DNA from: Paracoccus aestuarii
Lineage (GTDB): Bacteria; Pseudomonadota; Alphaproteobacteria; Rhodobacterales; Rhodobacteraceae
Direction: 5' to 3'
DNA length: 64,000 nucleotides
Assembly (NCBI RefSeq): GCF_028553885.1
Contig: NZ_CP067169.1
Location: forward strand, 3,025,822-3,089,821
Shown here: positions 45,795 through 53,885 of the stretch, piece by piece
Numbering within the stretch: the stretch's first letter is position 1
Layout of the letters: every line of letters begins with the position of its first letter
Notes under the pieces: model-generated
What the model was told of the DNA's origin: nothing
Seen by the model: only the letters and a program-made list of their open reading frames with translations
Databases searched by the model: none
Program-made: the position numbers and the translations under genes

Positions 45795-46924
45795 CCACCT
45801 TTCACGGATCCGGCCAGCAAACCGCGGACCAGGTATTTCTGCATGGCAAAGAAGACCAGCAAGGGCACCGCTATCGAGATGAAGGCGGAGGTTGCAAGGA
45901 TCTCCCATTCACCTCCGCGCGATCCCATCAGCTCGCGCAGCAGGCCGGTCATGACCAGCTGTTCGCGGGTATTGCCCAGAAAGACCGTCGCCACCAGCAG
46001 GTCGTTCCAGACCCACAGGAACTGAAAGATCGCGAAGCTGGCCAGCGCCGGAAAGGACAGGGGCAGGATGATCCGGCGGAAGATCTGGAATTCGCTGGCC
46101 CCGTCGACGCGGGCGCTCTCGATCACCTCGCGCGGCAGGCCGACCATGTAGTTGCGCAGCAGATAGATCGCCAAGGGCAGCCCGAAGCCGGTATGGGCCA
46201 GCCAGATCCCCAGATAGCCCTTGCCGATCCCCAATTCGTTATGCAGACGCAGAAGCGGGATCAGCGCCACCTGCAAGGGCACCACCAGCAAGCCCACCAC
46301 CGCCGCCGTCAGCAGCGCGCGGCCCGGAAACTGCATCCAGGCCAGCGCATAGGCCGCGAAGGCCGCGATCAGGATCGGGATCACCGTCGCGGGGATGGTC
46401 ACCGTCATGGTGTTCATGAAGGCCCGGCCCAGCCCCCCCGCCGACAGGACGCGGTTGTAGTTCTGGGTCGTGAAGCTGGGCGGGCTGACGGTGGTGGTGA
46501 AGATCCGTTCGCCCCGCGTCATCTCGAAGGGCTGGGGGGCGGTCAGGCGATAGGCGCCGTCATCCTCCACGGTCAGACTGACGCCGTCGCCCAGATCGGC
46601 GGTCTCGCCCGGCTGATACTGGGCAGGGTTGCGCGGCCCGGTGCCCCATGCGCGCAGGGCCTGGCTGCCCTCCAGTGCGGTGCCCTCGATGACATAGAGA
46701 TCGCCCTGCTGCACCTGGTCCGCCGCCGTGCCGGAACGCACGAAGCCCGTCTGTTCGGATCCCGAAAAGGACTGCCACCAGCCCGATGCCGCGATCTGGT
46801 CGCGGTCGCGGAAGGACGACACGAACAGCCCCAGGGTGGGGATCGTCCAGATCAGCACCAGCAGGAAGGCCGAGATGTTGACCGCCCAGGCCAGCGAGGA
46901 TTTCTGTCCGGCCATGCCCTCCAT
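45791..46924 (-). CDS. aglG: Alpha-glucoside ABC transporter permease AglG
   Basis: MalG-like inner-membrane protein, 377 aa. A first helix (residues about 14-35) is followed by an unusually long periplasmic loop of about 130 residues (RDRDQIAASGWWQSFSGSEQ, LEDDGAYRLTAP-type region), typical for AglG. The EAA loop is SARVDGASEFQIFRRIILPLSF. The ATG shares a base with the aglF stop and the stop overlaps aglA. An alternative ATG three codons later is equally good. Confidence 0.92.
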   Translation of the reverse strand: MEGMAGQKSSLAWAVNISAFLLVLIWTIPTLGLFVSSFRDRDQIAASGWWQSFSGSEQTGFVRSGTAADQVQQGDLYVIEGTALEGSQALRAWGTGPRNPAQYQPGETADLGDGVSLTVEDDGAYRLTAPQPFEMTRGERIFTTTVSPPSFTTQNYNRVLSAGGLGRAFMNTMTVTIPATVIPILIAAFAAYALAWMQFPGRALLTAAVVGLLVVPLQVALIPLLRLHNELGIGKGYLGIWLAHTGFGLPLAIYLLRNYMVGLPREVIESARVDGASEFQIFRRIILPLSFPALASFAIFQFLWVWNDLLVATVFLGNTREQLVMTGLLRELMGSRGGEWEILATSAFISIAVPLLVFFAMQKYLVRGLLAGSVKGG

Positions 46925-47919
46925 CAGCGGACCTCCTTGCGCGCGTTGTAGATGTTCCAGACCATGATCGGCGTGACCAGGATCATCAGGACGATGGCGA
47001 TGGCCGATCCGCGCCCGTAATCGGGCGTGCCGCGGAACATCCAGTCATACATCAGGTTGGCCAGCACCTGCGTGCCCCATTGCCCGTTGGTCATGACAAA
47101 GACGATGTCGAAGACCTTCAGCACGACGATGGTGATGGTGGTCCAGACGACGGCGATCGTGCCCATGATCTGGGGCACCTTGATCTTGAAGAAGACCTGC
47201 AGCGGCGATGCGCCGTCCAGGATCGCGGCCTCGATCGTCTCCTCGGGGATGCCGCGCAGGGCGGCGGACAGGATGACCATCGCAAAGCCCGTCTGGATCC
47301 AGACCAGCACGATCATCAGAAAGAAGTTGTTCCAGCCCGGCAGGGTCAGCCACAGCTGCGGCTGGCCGCCCATCGTGGTGACGATCCAGTTCAACAGGCC
47401 GATCTGGGTTTCCCCCGATGCGCGGTATTCATAGATGAATTTCCAGATCACGCCTGCGCCGACAAAGCTGATGGCCATGGGCATGAAGATCAGCGACTTG
47501 CCGATATTGCCCCATTTCAGCCGGTCGGTCAGCTGCGCCGCCAGCAGACCGAACAGAGTAGACAGAGCCGGCACGACCAGCAGCCACAGCATGTTGTTGA
47601 CCATGGATTCGCGGAACTTGGCGTCCTGGGCCAGCCAGGTATAGTTCGACGCGCCCACTAAGCGGGTGCCGTTCGCGTTGAACAGCGACCGCCAGAAGCT
47701 GTCCAGCACCGGATAGACCAGATAGGTCCCCAGGAACAGGATCGCCGGCCCCAGGAACAGCCAGGGCCGGATCTGGCCCGCGCGGCGGATGTTGTCGCCC
47801 GCATTGGGGCCCCGCGGCGGAAAGATCCGGTCCAGGATCCAGTTCGACCCCCAAAACCAGGCCACGCATCCGAAAACGCCGATCGCGATCGTGCTGACCG
47901 CCAGCCACAGCAACTCCAT
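46924..47919 (-). CDS. aglF: Alpha-glucoside ABC transporter permease AglF
   Basis: MalF-like inner-membrane protein, 331 aa. Helix near residues 5-22, a second one at about 50-72 (PWLFLGPAILFLGTYLVYPV), then the permease domain with EAA loop EAAILDGASPLQVFFKIKVP. VWIQTGFAMVILSAALRGIPEE is characteristic. The gene follows aglE after 56 bases and overlaps aglG by one base. Partner of AglG and AglK. Confidence 0.92.
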   Translation of the reverse strand: MELLWLAVSTIAIGVFGCVAWFWGSNWILDRIFPPRGPNAGDNIRRAGQIRPWLFLGPAILFLGTYLVYPVLDSFWRSLFNANGTRLVGASNYTWLAQDAKFRESMVNNMLWLLVVPALSTLFGLLAAQLTDRLKWGNIGKSLIFMPMAISFVGAGVIWKFIYEYRASGETQIGLLNWIVTTMGGQPQLWLTLPGWNNFFLMIVLVWIQTGFAMVILSAALRGIPEETIEAAILDGASPLQVFFKIKVPQIMGTIAVVWTTITIVVLKVFDIVFVMTNGQWGTQVLANLMYDWMFRGTPDYGRGSAIAIVLMILVTPIMVWNIYNARKEVR

Positions 47920-47975
47920 GCCCTCGCCCCCCTATGGCAGTGGGCGCGGCGGACCGGGCCGCCGCGCCGTCGTCA

Positions 47976-49331
47976 TCAATCCAGTGACGACCAGGTCGAC
48001 TGGATGCGGTCGGCCACGTCCTGCGCGGATGCGCCGCCGACGAAATCGACCATGCCGGTCCAGAAGGCGCCCGCGCCGATCGCGCCGGGCATCAGGTCCG
48101 ACCCGTCGAAGCGGAAGACCGTCGCATCCAGCAGGATCTCGCCCATGCGGCGCACGGTCGGATCGTCATAGGCCTCGGGATTGGCACCGCTGAAGGGCGT
48201 GACGAAGCCCTGCTGGGCCATCCAGACCTCATGCGCGGCGGGGGTCTTCAGGAACTCGACGAAGGCCATCGCGGCGGGGTTGTCGGACAGGACCGCGAAC
48301 ATGGTGCCGCCGCCCAGCACGGGCTGGCCCAGATCGCCCGAGGCGGGGGCGGGCATGTAGAAGAAATCCGCATCCTCGCCCACCACGGTGCCTTCGGGGA
48401 AGAAGGTGGTGATGAAGCTGGCCTGACGGTGCAGATAGCAGGCCGGCGGGCTGGCAAAGAGGCCGCCGGGGCTTTCGCGGAAATCGGTGGCCGCGACCGA
48501 TCCGGTGCCGCCCGCGACGAAATCGGGGTTCTTGGCGAACCAGCCGAATTCCTCGATCGCGTTCACCACGACCGGGTCGTTGAAGGGCATTTCGTTGGTG
48601 GTCCAGGCGTCGTACTGCTCAGGGGTGGCGGTGCGCAGCATCAGGTCCTCGACCCAATCGGTGGCGGGCCAGCCGGTGGCGCCCCCCGATCCCAGGCCGA
48701 TGCACCAGGGCGTCTCGCCATCGGCGGCGATCTGTTCGGTCAGCGCCTTGAGATCCTCATAGGTCTCGGGGACGTCATAGCCCGCATCCTCGAAATTCTC
48801 GGGGACATACCAGACCAGAGACTTGACGTCCGCCTTGTAGGGGAAGGCAAAGAGCTGCTCGGTCCCATCCTGGTCGGCATAGGTGCCGAGCGCGGCCCAG
48901 CTTTCGCCGGCGGCATAGTTCTCGACCAGCCAGTCGGCGGTCTCCTGGCCCAGGGGGCGCAGGAAGCCGCGCGCCGCCAGGTCGGATGCCAGGCCGGGCT
49001 GGGGGAACACGGCCATGTCGGGGGGCGATCCGGCCTCGCTGTCGATGACGATCTGCTGTTCGAAGCTGTCCGAGCCGGAATAGTTCGCCCGCGCGCCCGT
49101 CACCTCGTTGAAATAGGCGATGACCGACTGGAACAGTTCCTGGTCGCCGCCCAGCCAAGGGCCCAGGATGTTGAAGCTCTGACCTTCCAGGTCGGGATGG
49201 GCGGCGGCGAATTCGTCCAGGCTGGCCCAGTTGATGCGGTCGTCGCTGCCCGGCTCGATGACCAGCTGCGCATGCGCGATGCCGGTGGTCAGCGCCAGAA
49301 TGGCGAGGGTGCTGCAGAAAGTGGTCTTCAC
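47976..49331 (-). CDS. aglE: Alpha-glucoside-binding periplasmic protein AglE
   Basis: Receptor for the sugar importer, 451 aa, family 1 solute-binding protein. The Sec signal peptide covers the first 21 residues (cleavage at AHA-Q). The mature part contains GQSFNILGPWLGGDQELFQS, ADVKSLVWYVPENFEDAGYD and an ETYEDLKALTEQIAADGETPW region, as in AglE. First gene of aglEFGAK with its own promoter region upstream. The usual LacI-type regulator gene aglR is not adjacent. Confidence 0.92.
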   Translation of the reverse strand: MKTTFCSTLAILALTTGIAHAQLVIEPGSDDRINWASLDEFAAAHPDLEGQSFNILGPWLGGDQELFQSVIAYFNEVTGARANYSGSDSFEQQIVIDSEAGSPPDMAVFPQPGLASDLAARGFLRPLGQETADWLVENYAAGESWAALGTYADQDGTEQLFAFPYKADVKSLVWYVPENFEDAGYDVPETYEDLKALTEQIAADGETPWCIGLGSGGATGWPATDWVEDLMLRTATPEQYDAWTTNEMPFNDPVVVNAIEEFGWFAKNPDFVAGGTGSVAATDFRESPGGLFASPPACYLHRQASFITTFFPEGTVVGEDADFFYMPAPASGDLGQPVLGGGTMFAVLSDNPAAMAFVEFLKTPAAHEVWMAQQGFVTPFSGANPEAYDDPTVRRMGEILLDATVFRFDGSDLMPGAIGAGAFWTGMVDFVGGASAQDVADRIQSTWSSLD

Positions 49332-49371
49332 GTCGTCCTCCCTTTGGTCCGGGGCCGCCTTGCGCCCCCTT

Positions 49372-49410
49372 CGTTAACGCGACCATCCGTCAGGATGGGC
49401 GCCCTGTCAA
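49372..49410 (-). promoter_or_regulatory. Probable aglE promoter with CGTTAACG palindrome
   Basis: Minus strand: TTGACA (49410-49405), 17 bases, GATGGT (49387-49382, a poor -10). The eight-base palindrome CGTTAACG lies at 49379-49372, at the expected transcription start. Its position fits a repressor site, as expected for a LacI-type regulator; that regulator is not in the window. Confidence 0.4.
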
Positions 49411-49417
49411 ACGCTTC

Positions 49418-50479
49418 TCATTCCCATTCCAGCTCGGTATAGGCGGCGGTCGCGTTGCGGGCCATGGTCTCGCCGAAGGCGTGCCAGCCGTCCTTGAGGG
49501 GGTTCAGCCGGTCCACGATGACGGGCACGGCACGCGACAGGGGCAGGCCTTGGGCCACCGCATCCCGCGCCGCCTCCGCAAGCGCTTTCAAAAGCCTGCG
49601 CTGCGGGTCCGAAAGGCGCGTCCAGTCGGCATCGGCCCGGCCATGCCCCGGCACGATCAGCGCGGCCCCCGCCGCGGGATCGCCCCTCAGCCAGTCCAGC
49701 CAGCCCAGCAGCGATCCGTCCACCACCGGCGTCAGTCCGGAAAACAGCAGGTCCCCGGCAAAGAACACGCGGGCATCCTCGACCATCACGGTCAGGTCGT
49801 TGTCGGTATGGGCGGTGGGCCAGGCGCGCAGCGTCAGGTCCCGGTCGCCCAGCCCGATCCGCGCCCGGTCGCGCACCAGCGCGTCGGGCATCACCACCCG
49901 CGTGCCGATCCATTCCCCCGGATCATAGAGCCGCGCCAGCGCGTCCAGATAGCCCTCGGCCCGGGCCGCCAGCGCGTCGGGCAGGGCGTGATGGGCGTGG
50001 ATCCGGGCCCCGGCCTCGGCCATGACCTCGGCGCCCAGGGCGTGATCGGGATGCATGTGGGTCAGGACCAGATGCGCCACGGGCAGGTCGGTGATGCGGC
50101 GGATGGCCACATGCAGCGCCTGGCCTTGGGCGCGCGACACGCCCGCATCGATCACCGCCACCCCGTCGCGGCCCAGGACCACGCCCAGATTGGCGATATG
50201 GCCGTCGGCCACCTCCTCCATCTGCGCCTCGGCGCCCCAGGTGACCCAGATGCCGGGGGCGATCTCCTCCAGCGGGAGGGCGGGCAGGTCGGCATTGGCG
50301 CGGCAATCGGGATCGCCGCCGGACAGGTCGGGCCGCGCGGCCAGCCAGTCGCGGACCCGCGCCCCCGCCCCGGCCAGGCATTCCGCGCGGTCTGGCGAAT
50401 CGGCGGCGGGCAGCAGGATCTGGCCGCATTGGGCGGGCGCCGCGGCCAGGCAGGCCTGGAAAACCAGATGATACATCAT
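49418..50479 (-). CDS. Quinoprotein relay system zinc metallohydrolase (metallo-beta-lactamase fold)
   Basis: 353 aa. The first 70 residues hold four cysteines (QACLAAAPAQCGQ, RAECLAG, DCRANAD) and are typical for the PQQ-associated branch of this family. The hydrolase domain follows with the metal motif THMHPDHALG, a later AWPTAHTDNDLTVMV His and IVPGHGRAD. The C-terminus TAAYTELEWE is another hallmark. Such proteins accompany PQQ dehydrogenases together with SoxYZ-like carriers; the reaction is unknown. It is transcribed away from pqqA, with 149 bases between the two starts. The first residues lack a clear signal peptide. Confidence 0.85.
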   Translation of the reverse strand: MMYHLVFQACLAAAPAQCGQILLPAADSPDRAECLAGAGARVRDWLAARPDLSGGDPDCRANADLPALPLEEIAPGIWVTWGAEAQMEEVADGHIANLGVVLGRDGVAVIDAGVSRAQGQALHVAIRRITDLPVAHLVLTHMHPDHALGAEVMAEAGARIHAHHALPDALAARAEGYLDALARLYDPGEWIGTRVVMPDALVRDRARIGLGDRDLTLRAWPTAHTDNDLTVMVEDARVFFAGDLLFSGLTPVVDGSLLGWLDWLRGDPAAGAALIVPGHGRADADWTRLSDPQRRLLKALAEAARDAVAQGLPLSRAVPVIVDRLNPLKDGWHAFGETMARNATAAYTELEWE

Positions 50480-50532
50480 CGCGTCTCGGGGGTGTCGATC
50501 GGGGCGTCGATCACGGGCTGATGACCTTTTTA

Positions 50533-50574
50533 CGACCTTTGTCGGGTTGATTCATCCTGCCCCTGATCTACATT
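50533..50574 (+). promoter_or_regulatory. pqqA promoter with CGAC-N4-GTCG operator
   Basis: CGACCTTTGTCG (50533-50544) is a perfect 4+4 dyad. Two bases later comes TTGATT (50547-50552), then 16 bases, then TACATT (50569-50574), an acceptable sigma70 promoter. The dyad centre is about 43 bases upstream of the expected start, the place where an activator touches RNA polymerase at the -35 box. The pqqA ATG follows 55 bases after the -10. Confidence 0.55.
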
Positions 50575-50628
50575 TGAATCCAGTCGCCTTCTCTGAGCGG
50601 CAGCACCGGCATGTAGGAGGATCATAAC

Positions 50629-50721
50629 ATGGCCTGGACCAAACCGACCCTGACCGAAATCGCCTGCGGCATGGAAATCAACATGTACGCCCCCGCCGAG
50701 GACGAGCCCGTCCTGTTCTGA
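50629..50721 (+). CDS. pqqA: PQQ precursor peptide PqqA
   Basis: 30-residue peptide that supplies the glutamate and tyrosine of pyrroloquinoline quinone. The conserved pair is E16 and Y20 (MEINMY), separated by three residues. PqqE joins them, with PqqD as chaperone. A strong ribosome site (AGGAGG, 50615-50620) lies 8 bases upstream. A strong terminator follows the gene before pqqB, so pqqA may be transcribed much more than the rest. Confidence 0.95.
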   Translation: MAWTKPTLTEIACGMEINMYAPAEDEPVLF

Positions 50722-50745
50722 TCCTGAACGTCAGGCAGGAACAAT

Positions 50746-50778
50746 GGCCCTGTCCGATTCGTTCGGACGGGGCCTTTT
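50746..50778 (+). terminator. Rho-independent terminator between pqqA and pqqB
   Basis: A 12-bp stem (GGCCCTGTCCGA with TCGGACGGGGCC, one T-G pair) with a TTCGT loop, followed directly by TTTT. It begins 24 bases after the pqqA stop. Only read-through transcripts would reach pqqBCDE, an arrangement that gives an excess of the small precursor peptide. Confidence 0.85.
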
Positions 50779-50828
50779 CAATCGGGCCATCGCCCTGATC
50801 GGGCCGTGACCTCAATCGGGACGTGACG

Positions 50829-51710
50829 ATGCGGATCATCATTCTTGGCGCGGCGGCGGGCGGCGGCCTGCCCCAGTGGAACTGCGGCTGCGCCAATTGC
50901 GACGCCGCCCGCGCCGGGCATATTCCCGCCCTGACGCAAAGCTCGGTCGCGGTCAGCGCCGACGGGCGGGACTGGGCCGTGCTGAACGCATCCCCCGACA
51001 TCCGCCACCAGCTGTCCATGACCCCCGCCCTGCACCCGACCGGCCCGCGCGACATGCCGCTGCGATCGGTGCTGCTGACCAATGGCGATATCGACCATGT
51101 CGCGGGCCTGCTGACGCTGCGCGAAAGCCAACCCTTCGATCTGTTCGCGACGGCGGCGATCCATGACGCGCTGGCCCAGAACCCGATGCTGGGCGCGCTG
51201 CGCGGGGATCTGGTGCCGCGCCGGACGATCCGGCTGGACCAGGGGTTCGACCTGCTGCCGGGGCTGCGGGCGGTGCTCTTCGCGGTGCCGGGCAAGGTGC
51301 CGCTCTATCAGGAGGGCGCGGTGGTCGAGACCGGCCTCATGGGCGAGACGACCGTGGGGGTGGAACTGACCGCCGGCGGGCGGCGCGCCTTCTACATCCC
51401 CGGCTGCGCCGAGATGCCCGACTGGCTGGCGCGGCGCATCGACGGGGCGGATGCGCTGTTCTTCGACGGCACGCTCTGGGACGATGACGAGATGATCCGC
51501 ATGAAGCTGGGCCAGAAGACCGGGCGCCGCATGGGCCACATGCCCGCCCGCGAAAGCCTGGAGACGCTGGCCGGCATCCGCTTGGGCCGCCGGGTCTTCG
51601 TGCACATGAACAATTCGAACCCGCTGACCGATCCGCGCAGCAGCCAGACGGCCCAGGCCGTCGCGGCGGGCTGGCAGGTCGCGCAGGACGGCATGGAGGT
51701 GACGCTGTGA
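50829..51710 (+). CDS. pqqB: PQQ biosynthesis protein PqqB
   Basis: Metallo-beta-lactamase-fold protein, 293 aa, proposed to hydroxylate the PqqE/protease product during PQQ formation. The N-terminus RIIILGAAAGGGLPQWNCGC and CANC hold two cysteine pairs, and LLTNGDIDHVAGLLTLRE replaces the usual HxHxDH metal motif. FVHMNNSNPLTDPRSSQ near the end is diagnostic. ATG at 50829 chosen; a GTG two codons upstream is in frame. Its TGA overlaps the pqqC start. Confidence 0.95.
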   Translation: MRIIILGAAAGGGLPQWNCGCANCDAARAGHIPALTQSSVAVSADGRDWAVLNASPDIRHQLSMTPALHPTGPRDMPLRSVLLTNGDIDHVAGLLTLRESQPFDLFATAAIHDALAQNPMLGALRGDLVPRRTIRLDQGFDLLPGLRAVLFAVPGKVPLYQEGAVVETGLMGETTVGVELTAGGRRAFYIPGCAEMPDWLARRIDGADALFFDGTLWDDDEMIRMKLGQKTGRRMGHMPARESLETLAGIRLGRRVFVHMNNSNPLTDPRSSQTAQAVAAGWQVAQDGMEVTL

Positions 51711-52459
51711 AGGACATCCAGGACGCCGCGCAGTCGCGCGAGGATTTCGAGGCCCGGCTGCGCGCCATCGGGGCCGAACGCTATCACGACCGCCACCCCT
51801 TCCATGCCCGGCTGCATGGCGGCGACTGCACCCCCGACGAGGTCCGGGCCTGGGTGGTGAACCGCTGGATGTACCAATCCCGCATCCCGATGAAGGACGC
51901 GGCCTTTATGTCCCGGGTCGAGGATCCCGACCTGCGCCGCGCCTGGCGCAAGCGGATCGAGGATCACGACGGCGGCACGGCCGAGGGCGGCGGCATCCGC
52001 CGCTGGCTGGCCTTGGCCCAGGCCGTGGGGCTGGAGCCCGATTACGTCGCCTCGGGCGTGGGCATCATACCGGCCACGCGCTTTGCGGTCGATGCCTATG
52101 TCCGCTTCGTGCGCGACATGCCCCTGCTGGACGCAGTGGCCGCCAGCCTGACCGAGCTGTTCGCGCCCAGGATCCACGCGCAGCGGATCGAGGGCCTGCT
52201 GGCCCATTACGATTTTGCCGATGACAGCAGCCTGTCCTATTTCAAAAAGCGCCTGACCGAGGCGCCCGAGGATGTGGCCTTCGGCCTGGACTATGTGTTG
52301 ACCCATGCCGACACGCGCGAAAAGCAGGATGCGGCGGCGGCGGCGCTGACCTTCAAGACCGATGTCCTCTGGGCGCAGCTGGACGCGCTGTGGCACGGCT
52401 ATGTCGAGGGTAACATTCCCCCCGGCGCCTGGCGCCCGGGCGAGGGGATGCGCGCATGA
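51707..52459 (+). CDS. pqqC: Pyrroloquinoline-quinone synthase PqqC
   Basis: Cofactorless oxidase that catalyses the final ring closure and eight-electron oxidation to PQQ. 250 aa, all-helical. RYHDRHPFHARLHGG, AWVVNRWMYQSRIPMKDAAF and EDHDGGTAEGGGIRRWL carry the conserved His, Arg and Tyr residues of the active site; VDAYVRFVRD and YFKKRLTEAPED follow. It starts with GTG, overlapping the pqqB stop, and its end overlaps pqqD by four bases. Confidence 0.95.
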   Translation: MKDIQDAAQSREDFEARLRAIGAERYHDRHPFHARLHGGDCTPDEVRAWVVNRWMYQSRIPMKDAAFMSRVEDPDLRRAWRKRIEDHDGGTAEGGGIRRWLALAQAVGLEPDYVASGVGIIPATRFAVDAYVRFVRDMPLLDAVAASLTELFAPRIHAQRIEGLLAHYDFADDSSLSYFKKRLTEAPEDVAFGLDYVLTHADTREKQDAAAAALTFKTDVLWAQLDALWHGYVEGNIPPGAWRPGEGMRA

Positions 52460-52749
52460 CCCCGCTGATCCAGCCCGATGACGTGCCCTATCTGCCCCGC
52501 GGCGTGCGGCTGCAGGGCGACCGGGTGCGCGGCATCCGCGTGCTGCAGGCCCCCGAACGCGCCATGCAGCTGGACCAGATCGGCGAGGCGATCCTGGCCG
52601 AGCTGGACGGCACCCGCAGCATGGACCGCATCGTGCGCGACCTGGCCGCGCGCTACAACGCGCCGGTGGATCAGATCGCGGGCGATGTGCGCGACTTCCT
52701 GACCGGGCTGATCGAACGCCGCATGGTCTTCGTCAAGGATCCGGCATGA
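52456..52749 (+). CDS. pqqD: PQQ peptide chaperone PqqD
   Basis: 97 aa RRE-type protein that binds PqqA and presents it to PqqE. YLPRGVRLQGDRVRG at the start and AILAELDGTRSMDRIVRDLA are the usual motifs. ATG overlaps the pqqC stop and the stop overlaps the pqqE start, so C, D and E are translationally linked. It is a separate protein here, whereas several methylotrophs have a PqqCD fusion. Confidence 0.95.
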   Translation: MTPLIQPDDVPYLPRGVRLQGDRVRGIRVLQAPERAMQLDQIGEAILAELDGTRSMDRIVRDLAARYNAPVDQIAGDVRDFLTGLIERRMVFVKDPA

Positions 52750-53882
52750 AGGACCAGCAGCACCAGCCCCGCGACCTGGACGGCAACCCCGTCACCCCCG
52801 GCCTGCCCATGGCGATGCTGGCCGAGGTCACGCATCGCTGCCCGCTGGCATGCCCCTATTGCAGCAATCCCGTCGACCTGGTCCGGGCCGCCAGGGAAAT
52901 CAGCGCCGATGACTGGGGCCGCGTCTTTCGCCAGGCCGCCGATCTGGGCGTGCTGCAGGTCCATATCTCGGGCGGGGAACCCGGCGCACGGCGCGATCTG
53001 GCGCAGATCGTGGCCCATGCGCGGGATGCCGGCCTCTATGTCAACCTGATCACCTCGGGGATCGGCATCACGCGCGAGCGGTTGCAGGAGCTGGACCGCG
53101 CGGGCGTCGATCACGTGCAACTGTCGCTGCAGGGCATCCGCCCCGACATGGCCGACCGCATCAGCGGCCATCCGGGCTCCTGGGACAAGAAGATGGCCTT
53201 CGCCGAATGGGTGACGGAAATCGGCTTTCCCCTGACCATCAACGCGGTCGTCCATCGCCAGAACATGGAACGCCTGCCCGACATGCTGGACCTGGCCGAG
53301 ACCTTGGGCGCCCGCCGGATCGAGGTCGCGACCGTCCAGTTCCACGGTTGGGCCGATCTGAACCGCAAGGCGCTGATGCCCACGCGCGAACAGGCGGTCC
53401 TTGCCCGTCAGATCGTGAACGAGGGGCGGGCGCGGTTGCGCGGGCGGATGGTCATCGACTATGTCCCCGCCGATCACCACGCGGCCTTTCCCAAGGCCTG
53501 CATGGGGGGCTGGGGCTCGATCGGGCTGAATGTCGGGCCGGACGGCACCGTCCTGCCCTGCCATGCCGCCCAGACCATCGACTGGATGCGGTTCGAGAAC
53601 GTGCAGGACCGGTCCCTGTCCGATATCTGGCACCTCTCGGACAGCTTCAACGCCTTTCGCGGCACCGCCTGGATGCCCGAGCCCTGCGCCAGCTGCGACC
53701 GCCGGACCGTGGATTTCGGCGGCTGCCGCTGCCAGGCCATGGCCTTGGCCGGCGATGCGCGGGCCACCGATCCGGTCTGTTCCAAATCGCCCCTGCGGGC
53801 ATACGTCGTGGCCCGGGCCGAGGAGGATGCCGCAGCCGATTCCACCGATCTCGCCTATCGGAGGATGAACAAGGGAGGATAG
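52746..53882 (+). CDS. pqqE: PqqA peptide cyclase PqqE (radical SAM)
   Basis: Radical SAM enzyme that joins Glu and Tyr of PqqA by a C-C bond. 378 aa. The SAM [4Fe-4S] ligands are C32, C36 and C39 (HRCPLACPYCS). VHISGGEPGARRDL follows. The SPASM-type region at the C-terminus has CHAAQTIDWMRFENVQDRSL, SCDRRTVDFGGCRCQA and ATDPVC, ligands for the auxiliary clusters. The downstream SoxYZ-like gene starts 3 bases after its stop. Confidence 0.96.
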   Translation: MKDQQHQPRDLDGNPVTPGLPMAMLAEVTHRCPLACPYCSNPVDLVRAAREISADDWGRVFRQAADLGVLQVHISGGEPGARRDLAQIVAHARDAGLYVNLITSGIGITRERLQELDRAGVDHVQLSLQGIRPDMADRISGHPGSWDKKMAFAEWVTEIGFPLTINAVVHRQNMERLPDMLDLAETLGARRIEVATVQFHGWADLNRKALMPTREQAVLARQIVNEGRARLRGRMVIDYVPADHHAAFPKACMGGWGSIGLNVGPDGTVLPCHAAQTIDWMRFENVQDRSLSDIWHLSDSFNAFRGTAWMPEPCASCDRRTVDFGGCRCQAMALAGDARATDPVCSKSPLRAYVVARAEEDAAADSTDLAYRRMNKGG

Positions 53883-53885
53883 ATC

